The translations under genes were made by a program, and so were the position numbers. From contig NC_079491.1 in the NCBI RefSeq assembly GCF_020520425.1, positions 9,287,143-9,351,142 of the forward strand: 64,000 nt of DNA, given 5' to 3'. Each line of letters starts with the position of its first letter. Position 1 is the first letter of the stretch. This document shows, piece after piece, positions 1 through 11,175 of this stretch. The DNA is from Spinacia oleracea (Eukaryota > Streptophyta > Magnoliopsida > Caryophyllales > Amaranthaceae). The notes below the pieces were generated by a model. That model had not been told where the DNA came from and ran no database searches. It worked only from the letters and a program-made list of their open reading frames with translations.

Positions 1-224
1 TTTTTGACACTATTCACACAACCTCCTTTGACTTCATTTTGTGGTTTATACTAAAGAAAAAATATAGTCGTGTGGGGTCTTATTGAATTCGTCTCAGTAA
101 ATATTTTTTAAATTTCAACTTTTTATAATTTTCTCTTATCTATAATTGGAGATCTTAACGTTTGAAATCATACATTGGCAAACGTGCCTAAATAATTATG
201 TCATTTAAAAAAGAACAGAGGAAG
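1..224. mobile_element. Stowaway-like MITE, right part only
   Basis: The segment ends in a Stowaway-type terminus (reads gaacagaggaagta, with TA at 225-226). Its first bases, with a gacactattcac motif, resemble the inverse of a segment at 26700-26771 that also ends in a Stowaway terminus. The left terminus lies outside the window, so length and target duplication cannot be checked. This is a non-coding DNA transposon relic. Confidence 0.45.
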
Positions 225-2061
225 TATATACAAGCAGAACATTTCTTTGATGGATTAAAAAGAGTATGGTTTTTAAATGTATGATTTTGTTATGAATCCT
301 GTTGAATCCAGTGAAATTCCTTAAACGGAGTGTTCATCATTGATGAATATTTATATTTATATGGGTTACAACATTAACAGTCCTTATTGTGTTAATAAAC
401 CTGATATAATAAGAATTTAAACATTAAAATATATAATACCAATATCATTTAGAAAATATATTAAATGCTTATATTTTTCCACTTTAGCATACATTAAATA
501 AAACCGTCTAATACTCCATGAATCAGTCTGGCAATAATTTAAGGTCACATAATAAAATAAAATAAAATAAAATAAAATCGTCCTATATACTTATATAAGA
601 TGGGATATTCATGGGAATGTATACGAATGCTAATGTCCAAAACAACCAGGCACTGAAAGATTGGTGAAATTGTGACCACTAGGCACTAGCCACGTAGTAC
701 GAACTACTTGTATCATCTTTAGGAAGGGTACAAAAGAAACATGGAGTACGGAGTACTTCATATTATATTTCGGTAAGATGAATTGTCCTATCAGCATAGC
801 TAGTAACTCACTCAGATCATCATTTGTGTTAATGGATATGATAAACGCTTTGAGAATGAGGGGAGATAACTAGCTAGTGGAGATTAAACCCTCCAATCTT
901 TAGGTTGAAAGATGTTTTCATTTCTACAGAATAATTGATTTATCGTATTATCAAAGTACTACGTATGTAACATAGGGATAAACAACGCAAATTGGTGGAG
1001 TTGTGTGGGATTGGTCACAAGGTCGAATCTCGTCAGTTGCAATATGATTGAGTGTGACTCAAACGTAAACTGGCCTGCATAATTAGCCTGACTAACCTAA
1101 AATAAATGTTGGTTAATCATGGTCTTTCTTCTTACCAAATTAGGAAAATGTAACATTTGGATCAATATGGAGTGTTTGACAATTTGAGGCAACAAAAGCT
1201 TGGATCTACATTGAAGTGAGTTGCGGATAAACCATATCTCAATATGGACCATACGGAATTATGAAGCTCCTTTATTACGTATTGAAGTCTAAACAACTTT
1301 TATGTTTAAAGTGCCATTGCTTGTAAATAACAAAAAGAAGATTGTGACATTACTTTTGTTCATTAATAATTCAAATTACATTAGTGATTGTCAACAAATC
1401 ATTAAATATACATTTAAAATATATCGTACATTTTTTTTTTACATTCAACTGTCCGCGCCTCCGCGGATACAAATTCTTAAGTGCACCCTAATTTATTAGC
1501 TTTAGGTAAAGATGATCGACTCGAGACACGACACGTCCGAACACGCATATTCTCCTCTCATATACGCTTAATATGCACAGGGTAATGAGAGAGAGTGCAC
1601 CAAAACATTCATAATTTGTTACACACAAAAAAAATCATAATTTACCTCTTTATTATTGGCATATTTTATCCTAAGTTTGATTATCTTTAACTTCGAAGGC
1701 AATCATGCTAACAAACATGCCGTGTCATACTATCATTTTCTTACAAATTCTTTGCTAAATTTCATAGACAAGCTAGTACTGTAATTAATAATGATGTCCT
1801 TTATGGCTTTATGTCAAAAATTAATAAAAATAATAATGTTGTTTTTTTATTTTGGAAAATCGTATTATAAAAAAGAATACAATAAAATAAAAATACGTGC
1901 AAATTAAATCTACCTAACGATAGATAATGGTGATGATGATTGCACCAACAACAACAAATTTAATTAGTTTATTTAGTGTCAAGAGACACACATTTAATGT
2001 TTAATATTTTCATTTTACCGTCTTGTAAATAATTATTTTGGCAACATATCATTTTCCTTAG
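225..2061. other. AT-rich intergenic region upstream of the P-loop kinase-like gene
   Basis: No convincing coding exon is seen. The stretch must hold the promoter and first exon or exons of the downstream gene, but I could not place them with confidence. It holds short simple repeats (AAAAT units near 555-580) and one SINE-like candidate near 978-1100. Short open frames here have no recognisable domain. Confidence 0.5.
978..1100 (+). repeat. Possible tRNA-derived SINE fragment
   Basis: The segment has an A-box-like stretch (ggtggagttgtgtggga) followed about 15 bases later by a B-box-like ggtcgaatctc, the usual arrangement of a tRNA-derived SINE head. No clear target duplication or tail was found, and it does not fold into a complete tRNA by eye. 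Confidence 0.3.
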
Positions 2062-5000
2062 TTTTATTTTATGTTAACATATTTCGGTATTTGTATGAAG
2101 CAAGACAAATTGGGTTCGATGATCCGTACGAGTGTCCTCAGCTATGCAAATTGGCAAATGATTATTTGAAGAAAACAGAAGGAAGTGAAAGTTCTATCTA
2201 TGAATTTTTCTCCAATGATCCAGCTCCTGAATTTCTCTATGTCAAATTAATTGAAGAATTTGATAAATGTATTCTTAGCTATTTTGCTTTTCATTGGAGC
2301 CAAACACCTCTTATGATCAGTCAGGTAAATTTTCATGACAATAAAGCTTTTACCATTAAGCTATTGCATGTGTCATATTATCATTGCAAAAACAAATAAT
2401 ATAAGTAAATGTGAATGTTACTAACGTAGTAACCCGGAGCATATATCGCTCGAGCATAAAAACTAGTTAGACTTTATTTTGTGATTTATGTACAACAAAA
2501 ACTATCATACAGGCTCAGTGATATGATTTTTCTAGTTTCTAGTCTTGTCTGGTCTGATATAATTTTTTCTGGTCTGGTTTAGTGGCTTTGGTCTTAATGC
2601 TTTTTGTTATTGTTTTTTCTTTTCTGATTTGGCTTGGTCTTATATTTTCTAGTCTGGTCTGATTATAACCAGAATGAGTAATAAGAATAAGTTAAAGAGA
2701 ACATTATAGTAGTACTAATTGATCAAATATGTGCTTTAAAAATTGTGCAAAATGCAAATGGGTAGAACAAAAGAGAATGGAGGGAGAATAATCGTCTATA
2801 TTTTTCTGTAAAATTGAAGGTGTTGGGCAATAATGATAATGAGAAGAAAAAGCTCAAAGACCTTGTGATGGCAGCTACAAGGTTAGTCATATTCTAACAT
2901 TTCCCCTATTTTTGTTTTCTTTTTAATAAATTCATTACACATTTTTAAAAAAAAAAATCAATTAGGTTGTAGTATGTGGTTTATGATTTCAAAATTTGTT
3001 ATTTGGACAATTAAATTCTATTATTAGATCCTTGAATAGCTAGAAAACAATATTATCCAATTAAATAAAATAGTTCGATATTTTCTATGATATTGGTTAT
3101 TATTAAATCAAAATTTTAAAACATTGTTGTCCAATTAAAAAAATTAATCCGTACTATTTAATCAAAGAAGACAAAATAATGGAGAATATTGGCTGCACAA
3201 TTAGATCATGACTTCTTACCTACGGCCTACTGATCCGCACGAATCATGTTTTCAGAAATAAATAATACAAAAACTATTTTACTTAATTTTTTTTTTTTGA
3301 GAAAAATAATGCCATAGTGATTGATTGCAAGTGGTGGGTGCCAATGGCTAATGAGCAAGTCCAAGGGCAATATATTGATACAAATTTTATTTGACTTTTC
3401 ACGGTTTTTAATACACGATTTTAAAAATAAATATTTTTAATTTTACTTGCTATACAAAGTAAATATACATGAAACAGATCTGACAAGACTAACGTAACAG
3501 TATTATTTCTTATACGAAGTAATTTAGTCATAATTATTATTTTTCAAAGTTTGATCCAAAAAATTGCAATAACACAACTTTTAAGTACGGGCTGAGTACC
3601 AGAGTAATAGGATTTTTCCAGTACTATTAACTAAACAGAAAGAAGCTCCATATCACATAAGAGGAAAAAAAAACTACTAATAATGTATTAACATAGTGGT
3701 TAAAGTCTAGGACTTGTGCATGTTCTTGGCTTAATTAGCTTCTCTTAAGTTGGCTTTTACTAATGAGACTTTGACATTGTTGTTGGAAATATGTACTAAG
3801 GAATAGTCTAAACTTCATGTTGAACCTAATTAATTAGGCTCTGCAAAGTCATAATCTTGTATGATTAATCTCCAAAGTATGTACTTAGTGGTAGACAACT
3901 AATTTATCCCACTTCAATTACGGAGAATATTTGTCTACCAATTGTTAGCACTAACAATCTAATGTTGACTTTTTATGCAAAATCATTCTTTTTTTTCATG
4001 TTTGCACTATTTTATGAAACTTTGTTGTGTACAAATACTTTCGAATTAACTTAATTAATACACCACCCATTTGCTGCCTATTCGAGTATTCGGTATCCGA
4101 TTATAAATTGTAGGATTGGAATGAATTTAAGTTTAATTTGACAAAGACAGTGACATCATAATATCCATAGTAATGTAATCTCATTATAAAGTTGTGATTT
4201 TCTTTGAAAGTTCTAATTCTCACCAAATACCACACCTCGAAATGGTAATGGATGATAATGAAGATTATGAAGAAAATGAGATATTTGAGTTAGAGATAAT
4301 ATTGCCATAGGCACTACTGTATGACTTTTCTCACAAATTAACACCACAAGTTCATTCTCATTGCTACCAAATATTAACGTCTACCAAATTGGCCGTTAAA
4401 TTAATGGACCTATATGACTATGTCAGAGGACCAACTCAACCAAAAGCTTAAGCTGATGGTTGAAGCCCCAAAATTAGTTTTATACTCTATCACGCTCCCT
4501 CACATGAAAGCCCGTTGGGCTTGAAGTGTGGATGCGACATAGACCTCCTCATACCTAGCGCGAAATATTCCACTTCGAAAGGGGAGGTGGATGAGATTTG
4601 AACCCGTGACCTTTGCGTCACGTTGGCTCTGATACCATGTCAGAGGACCAACTCAACCAAAAGCTTAAGCTAATAGTTGAAGACCCAAGATTAGTTTTAT
4701 ACTCTTCAGACTATACCCTAGTTTGTACTCCTTATGATCCAAAATACAAGCTAATCCATCTAAGAAACATAAAAGCTTATTAAGACACTTGAATTGAATA
4801 AATATAATATAATTTACATTTTTAACAATATAGATACATTTCATGATTAAGAATTAGATAATTTTCGAGTACGGATATTTTGTCTCACAATCCATGTATC
4901 ACTTGCGTGTCACTTCCTCCTATTAGTTAATAACTTAATATGAATATTATTATACACAGGAAACAAAGATTTGAAAGGGTGATAAGGAACTTGAAGGTGA

Positions 5001-7517
5001 CAAGAGTTTTCGCAACATTAGTAGAGGAGATGAGAGCAATAGGTGGGATTGCCTCCGGCGGCAACGGCGGAGAATCCAAGTGTACGGAGGTGATGGTGCC
5101 GGTGGCTCACAATAAAAGAAGTCCAGTCCTCCTTCTCATGGGTGGTGGCATGGGTGCTGGAAAGAGCACTGTCCTCAAAGACATCCTCAAAGAGTAATTT
5201 TCTTTCATCCTTTGTTTCTTTTTTTTGGAAATCAACTTTTAAAAATAGGGATTTTCTGAGAAGAATGAAAATTTTCCTTGGATTTATCACTTTCTCATTC
5301 TCGGGATAACGCTATGAGTACGAGTCCAGTTCATTTCCTCAAAATGAGCCACAATTTTTATTAAAATAAAAATACTTCACTAACTAATTATTATATAAGA
5401 GTTGAACCCAAAACCACACGAGTTACACAAATTGTCTTTACCATGGCTCTAAATTGGGTTTTCTTTATATTTCGAAACTAATTAAACTATATCTGAAATT
5501 TAGGCCCCTAAAATTTAGAGGTCATGTTAGGTCGCTCACCCGTGCATGCCCCTCTATAATCTTTAAATATCTCTTCTTGTTTTATCTTAGAAACAAGAAT
5601 TTTAATTTTAAAAAAAACAAAAAACTTTAATAATTGCACCATATAAGTTGTACATATAGTTGCATCAATGATTTTCTTTTTCTACATGTATTGTAGGAAA
5701 TATTTTTCTTTGTGTCAAAGTTTATACTCCCTTTGTTTCAAAATAAAATACATCGCTATTCATTTAATAACTTTAATGACAATAATTTATGGTAATTTTC
5801 ATGAATGTCTAGATTAAATATCTGGCCAAGACTATTTTGTTACTTGATCATATGTGAGAGGTCTAGCATTTATGTAGTGTTTTCTTTAGGGTGCGAATGA
5901 GTCATAACGGGGAATATAATTACAAATAGGGAGGGTACGTATATTCGAATCTGATACTCTTACACACGCTCTCAGTTTTAACCACTACGTCAAGACCTTA
6001 TTAGTGTCGTTTTATTATTGTGATACTAACAACTTGTTTGATTCAAATTGTTGTTGTAGCAGGCCATTTTGGTCAGGAGTCGGGTCGAATGCAGTAGTTG
6101 TAGAAGCAGATGCATTCAAAGAAACAGATGTAATTTACAGAGCCCTTAGTTCAAACGGTCATCATGGTGACATGCTACAAACTGCTGAACTAGTACACCA
6201 ATCATCAACAAATGCAGCACAATCGTTGTTAGTTACAGCCTTAAACGAAGGTCGAGACGTGATCATGGACGGGACATTAGCATGGATTCCCTTTGTGGAA
6301 CAAACCATTGAAATGGCTCGTAACGTTCACAAGACTCGATATAGAATGGGACTTGGTTATAAGGAAGCAGAGGATGGTACTACTATTGAGAATTATTGGG
6401 AACAAATGGAAGATGATGATGAGAATTCTAAGCAAGAAAAGGGTAGGAAACCTTATAGAATTGAGCTTGTTGGTGTTGTTTGTGATGCTTATCTTGCGGT
6501 TGTTAGAGGCATTAGGTATTTTACAACGTACCCTTTTGTCCGTTTCTTTTTACAAACTTATTTTTTCTGATCTTGCCTGGTCTAATCTGATCTGATATAG
6601 TCTGGTTTGATCTACATTGGTGAAAAACAGGAGAGCGATAATGGTTGGAAGGGCAGTGAGGGTGCAATCACAGCTTAAGTCTCACAAGAGATTTGCAAGT
6701 GCATTTCCACACTATTGTGAACTTGTTGACAATGCTAGGCTTTATTGCACCAACGCCGTTTGCGGTCCGCCTAGGGTAAATTCTTTCTCCCACCTCTATT
6801 TGATGATAATGCATATGCTAAATTTCTAAGTACAATCATTTAATTTCTCTTTGTAGTTTGATGTAGTATGAGAATTCTACACCATTTAACGTATTGACAT
6901 ACCTAGCTTCTTCCTTCTAGTGACCTCCTTAATTGATACCAAAGCAGCCCAGGCCCATGTGTCCTCGAGTCAGGTCAGACCGTCGTGTCTAAACCTAATT
7001 TTACTCAATTTAGCGTGTTTTGTCGTATTGGGACGTGTCGTACTTTACCGTGCTTTTTCCATAAAAAAAATACGGTCCACGACTTCATGCTCGTGTCGAG
7101 CCATGCTTTTTTCGTATTGGGTTGGGTCGTGTCAGGTCGGGCTTTATTGTAAATGAAGGTTGTTCTAAATCCTACTCCGTAATTTCCAAATTCACAATGT
7201 CACGTTGTTTGGTATATATGTATTGAAACTTATTACAAGTTTAAGTGTTTGATTTGGGGTTAATGTTGCAGTTGATAGGATGGAAGGATGGACACAGCAG
7301 ACTTTTAGTAGATGTGGAAGAAATACAATGCCTTAACATTTTGAGCAGCCTCAATGATGAAGCCGAGTCCATTTACGAACTTCACACAAATCAAAGCCCA
7401 CTTTCTCATCAGGGTTCGGCCTGGAAAGAAATGGTCTTATCAACACTTAGGCCCGACATTCAGAACAATCTCAAGACTGCTATTATCAAATCGGAACTAG
7501 CATTTGCCCATATTTAA
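2062..7517 (+). CDS. P-loop kinase-like protein with zeta-toxin-type domain (host gene, first exon not found)
   Basis: Coding exons with consistent phases are 2062-2324, 2820-2881, 4960-5193, 6063-6515, 6631-6775 and 7272-7517 (stop), about 467 residues. The first acceptor (near 2061) is the least certain, and an upstream exon with the start codon is missing. Exon 3 ends in a Walker A loop, GGGMGAGKST, after the strand PVLLLM. Exon 4 carries DAFKETDVIYRAL and IMDGTLAWIPFVEQT, the conserved parts of plant proteins annotated with a zeta-toxin domain. In bacteria this fold phosphorylates UDP-activated amino sugars. The role of the plant proteins is not known to me, so no substrate is assigned. 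The N-terminal part (YEARQIGFDDPYECPQLC) is plant-specific. Six exons with good GT-AG sites and no lesion in the visible part point to a working nuclear gene rather than bacterial contamination. Confidence 0.85.
4421..4708 (-). mobile_element. TRIM (miniature LTR retrotransposon), minus strand, whole-looking
   Basis: A 288-bp non-coding element lies in an intron of the P-loop kinase-like gene. Near-identical terminal repeats of about 72 bp (4421-4492 and 4638-4708) flank a short internal region. Next to the right repeat is a primer-binding site for initiator methionine tRNA on the minus strand (complement of ggctctgatacca, 4625-4637). A purine tract lies inside the other repeat. A 5-bp target duplication GACTA is present (4416-4420 and 4709-4713). 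The two repeats differ by a handful of bases, so it is moderately old. No coding capacity is expected for TRIMs. Confidence 0.85.
5300..5460 (-). repeat. Possible tRNA-derived SINE in intron, minus strand
   Basis: Read on the minus strand, the segment has a tRNA-like start (tagagccatggtaaagac) and a B-box-like gggttcaactctt at the spacing expected for a SINE head. The tail is not clear. It lies in the intron after the Walker A exon. Confidence 0.35.
5925..5998 (-). repeat. tRNA-derived SINE head in intron, minus strand
   Basis: On the minus strand the A-box-like tgacgtagtggttaaaac is followed by a B-box-like gattcgaatatac. Spacing and order fit an internal Pol III promoter of a SINE. It sits just before exon 4 of the P-loop kinase-like gene. 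Confidence 0.4.
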
Positions 7518-8268
7518 AACTAGTCTTATCCATTTTATTCAAATTCCTAATTGCTTTCTTCTTTCATTACTTGCCCATTTTGAAACTCAAACGTGTTACA
7601 CAAATATCCCGTAATTTGAAATTCTAATCCTTACCAAGTAAGGAATTTGAATCAAAATTCAAAATTTATAACCTAGAAATTGTGGTTGAAACAGAATCGA
7701 AATCAGTGTTTGTGTAGGAAGTAATAATTCAATTTCCAATATTATTTAAATTTTCGAACAATTTTGAATTCAATGAACAAAACATTGCGAAAATATACAT
7801 TTGAAATAATTCCCGAGCACAATTTGCATTATATTGAACTATTGGCGAACAAATTTCAATTGAAACAAATTTGGACCAATTTTTGAATATTTGAATATTT
7901 AAATCGAGCGAAAAAAACAGTTTGAAAACTTTCAATTGAAATTGAAGAGGAATAATGCAAAAGTGGTAATATTGGGGAAATGAGACAAAGCAAATCATAA
8001 TCAAAATTAGGCGAACTTAAATTTTATATTGAAATTGAAGAAGAAAAACAAGGATTAAACCTAAACTGGGTAAAATGATTAGGAAATCTAATCATAAACC
8101 TAATTCCAAAAACAAACCAAACTAGTAATTAAGTCGAGTTTTCTACAAACCCTAGAAATTTTCCACTACTAAGAAGTTATCATCATCCTTCTCTATTCCA
8201 CAATCATTAACCCTATCGACAAATTTACAACTCACGAGCACTAATCAAGCAGTACGACAGCGTTTGAT
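7518..8268. other. Intergenic region between two convergent genes
   Basis: This AT-rich stretch contains the 3' flanks of the plus-strand P-loop kinase-like gene and the minus-strand histone H1 gene. No element with clear termini or further coding signal is visible. Confidence 0.6.
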
Positions 8269-9349
8269 TCACTTCTTAGCCTTCTTCATCGGCACGGTTT
8301 TCTTCACGGCGGTAGCTTTCTTCGCCGGCGATTTGATACTCTTCAACTTCTTAGCTTTCACTGGCGCAACCTTCTTTGCCGGAGACTTCGCTGCAACCTT
8401 TTGTTTCTTCACCGGTGCTGCTTTTGGTTTCTCAGCAGCTTTAGGTTTCGCTGCCGCAGCCTTAGGTTTAGCTGCGGCCTCCTTCTTCGCTGGCTTCTTC
8501 TCTGCCACTTCCTTTGATTTTGGCTTCGCCTTTACCTTTTCAGCGGCGGCTGGGGCGGCTACTGGAGATGAAGACTTCTTCGACGCGGCAGATGGTAGTT
8601 TGAAGGATTTCTTCACCATTACGAGCTTTCCTGATGCGACGCATTTCTTCAGTTGGTTGAACAGAAGCTTCTTGAAGTTAGGAGGGAGGTCCTTCACCTT
8701 CTGCTGCTCTTCTATGTGTTTGGCGATTGCGTAGTGGCTTGATCCGGTTCTCTCCTTGAGTGAAACCAAGGCCTCTGTAATCATCTGTGAATAAAATTCC
8801 AGCAAATTATCAATTTCAGCGGACCTTCATTTGAATATACGTAATATGCAAAAAACATCAACAGAACTTAACAAATCCAAACTTAATTACAAATAATAGC
8901 TCAGAAGTTCATCAATAATAACCTTAAAGCTTCAAATGAAAAAACTGTCCATAAATTCTGAGCTTAAAATTACGCCATTTCAAGAAATATTCACCGAAAC
9001 ATCGGTAATTCAACGAATAATAGCATAAACAGATCGGAATCACAGAAAATAGTACAAAATTTCAGCAAATACCATCGGAAAACCTAATATTACTTCATAG
9101 GAACCAAACCACCACGAAACTACCTAAAAGTTCGAGAATGTCAACAAAATCATATCGATAGCACAGAAAATCGCATATATTCTCATCTATAATCAGCATA
9201 AAAAGCTTTAAATCGCATCAAGCTCATAAGAATAATCAAAAGTGAAGAATACTTACGTCGATGTAAGGAGGATGAGATGGAGAGGACTTAGCCGCAGCGG
9301 CTTTCTTCGGAGCAGTAACCTTCTTCACAGTTTTAGGTGCGGCAGCCAT
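8269..9349 (-). CDS. Linker histone H1
   Basis: Two coding exons on the minus strand (start in 9257-9349, end in 8269-8784) join in frame across a GTAAGT...CAG intron of 472 bp and give 202 residues. Residues 1-24 form a short basic N-tail rich in A, K and P. The winged-helix globular domain begins at HPPYIDMITEALVSLKERT and runs through GSSHYAIAKHIEEQ to the SGKLVMVKKSFKL end. The rest is a lysine/alanine/proline tail with repeated KPKAAA and SPAKK motifs, typical of H1. It binds linker DNA at the nucleosome entry and exit site and compacts chromatin in the nucleus. The intron inside the globular domain, right after YID, is common in plant H1 genes. The start is chosen at MAAAPKTVKKV because the frame and the TATA position upstream fit. 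Confidence 0.95.
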
Positions 9350-9486
9350 GGCTTCAGAGATTGAGTAAAAACGCAGAAAGAGGAAAGAGAGTGTGAGAGA
9401 GAATTTCCGGAAGTGTACGAAAGACGGATTGGAAGGAAAGAGAAAGCAGAATGAATATTTTGGGGAGAATTGACAGAAGTGTGATT

Positions 9487-9496
9487 ACTTTATATT
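9487..9496 (-). promoter_or_regulatory. Putative TATA box of the histone H1 gene
   Basis: The minus strand reads aatataaagt about 140 bp upstream of the H1 start codon, a plausible distance for a TATA box plus a short leader. Assignment is by position and consensus only. Confidence 0.5.
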
Positions 9497-10507
9497 GACT
9501 GGATAAAGAGTGATTTGATTGGTGGAGGAGGAAGCACACGGATCGTGGGTATTTTTGTAAATGTTCGGTAGTGTGCCGTAGGATGAGAGAGAAATGAACG
9601 GTGGATGTTGGGGTTTTCAAAGGGTGACACGGATCGTGTGTGTGTGAGATATTTTTTGCACGTCAGTTAGAAGAGAATGCAATTGCGTAACGGAAATGAG
9701 TGGGTGCCACCTGACCTCAGTGTAACCGTCTTTTTGGTTAGTGTATGAAACTATGAACTATGAAGGATTTTTTTACTTTTTTCGGTAATTTTAATTAAAG
9801 AGTTTGGTTAGCGTATGGAGGATTTTTTTTGTTTTAAAGTGACTTGCCAATGATATTAATTGGGAAATTAAAAAAACTAGAAAAATGTGTATTAATTTTG
9901 ACCATGACACTTTCGTTTGATACATGATTTGAAATAAACAACAACCTTAGAGTGGAAAACACAGAGTGCGTTATCCGCAACTTATTTTGACATATTATAT
10001 TACGTATAGGTAAATGTTAATATTAAATCCAATATGACAATAAGTTTAAGTTTTGGTATATTACTAGATATTTATTTAGGAGATATATTATGTTATTGTA
10101 TTCATATTTTACGAGTTATATTTCAGGGATAGGTTTGTTAGTATATTGGTTACCCTCTAACCTAGCTAAAATAAGTGCAAATGAACTTATATAAGTGTAA
10201 ATAAGTGAATGGATACAGTATATTTTGTTTATGTACTACATATGTTTCATTTTTTCACGAACCACCCTTGATGTTTCAAGAAATTTACTAAATACTTTCG
10301 TACACACTAAGTTTAAAAAAATACTAAAAACACCAAAAAAGCCCTAAATTTTAAGAATTACATCCAAATGCCCTTAAGGGTGCGTTCTGTTCAACTTATT
10401 TGATCTTAACTTATCTGAACTTATCTGATCTGAACTTAGCTGAACTTATCTGAACTTATTGAAACTTTTATAGTAGTAGTAGTAATAATAATGATAATAA
10501 TAATAAA
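9497..10507. other. Intergenic region with transposon fragment and TAA/TAG microsatellite
   Basis: Upstream flank of histone H1. Near 10378-10450 lies a fragment with the terminus-like tgcgttctgttcaactta followed by repeated aacttatctg units. It resembles pieces at 52530-52630 and 53410-53566 and is probably one degenerate DNA-transposon family. From about 10472 to 10507 there are short TAG and TAA tandem repeats that abut the non-LTR element. Confidence 0.45.
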
Positions 10508-10599
10508 ACCTCTCAAAAATGGGCGATTAGGGCACGATCTTTCGATCATGTGCGTTTAGGGCTCTTCCACGTCGATTTACCGGCGTTGTTGTGGTGGTG

Positions 10600-10840
10600 T
10601 CCAGCGACGGGCGTCAAGTATCAGGCGGTATTGTTTAGTCGGCGGTTACGGGTGGTGTTTTGCCGGCGGTTACAGGCGGTTATAGGCGGGTGATAGCAGG
10701 CTGTTTAAGGTAAAGACGGGATTTCGGCGACGGTTGTCAAGTATCAGACGGTGGTGTCCGGCGGTTACGGGTGGTGTTTTGTCGGTGGTTTCAGTTTCAA
10801 CGGGTGATAGCGGGCTGTTTAGGGTAACGACGGGAATTCG
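10600..10840 (+). repeat. Tandem repeats in the 5' leader of the non-LTR element
   Basis: Two diverged copies of a unit of roughly 125 bp, rich in ggcggttacgggtggtgttt and gggtgatagc motifs, lie head to tail before the reading frame. A second, shorter duplication of about 47 bp (ggttatcaagtgtg at its end) lies at about 11065-11155. Tandem leader repeats are known in some non-LTR families, where they act in transcription. That role here is inference. Confidence 0.6.
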
Positions 10841-11175
10841 CAGGCTTTGTCCAGTTCATTTCAAGTTCCGGCGGTCAGTTTCTTCTCCGGCAAGTGCGTT
10901 CAGTTTCCTGCAATTTGAGAGTGTTTGGGGTTCAGTTCCTGGCAATTCGGGAGTCCGTTTCAGGTTCTTGCATTTAGTTTGGTCAGATTATGCGTTGTTG
11001 TTGTGCGGTTGTTTTGGAGTTTGGTGTTTGATTGCGTGCGTGTGCTGGGAAGCTTGAGTTGCTGCTCTTTGGTGTTGGAATTGTTTGTGTGTGTTGAGGT
11101 TATCAAGTGTGCGCTTGGTGTTGGTATTGTTGGTGTGTGTTGAGGTTATCAAGTGTGCTGTTGAAGTGCTTTGAT

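Noticed and set aside
2062-7517. Bacterial toxin gene acquired recently or contamination
   Set aside because: Introns with plant splice sites, a plant-specific N-terminal region and AT-rich plant-like surroundings argue for an old resident gene family.
8264-8734. Long open frame opposite the histone H1 tail, with alanine/phenylalanine-rich translation
   Set aside because: It is the antisense of the lysine/alanine-rich H1 tail. The low-complexity composition keeps both strands open. No independent signal.
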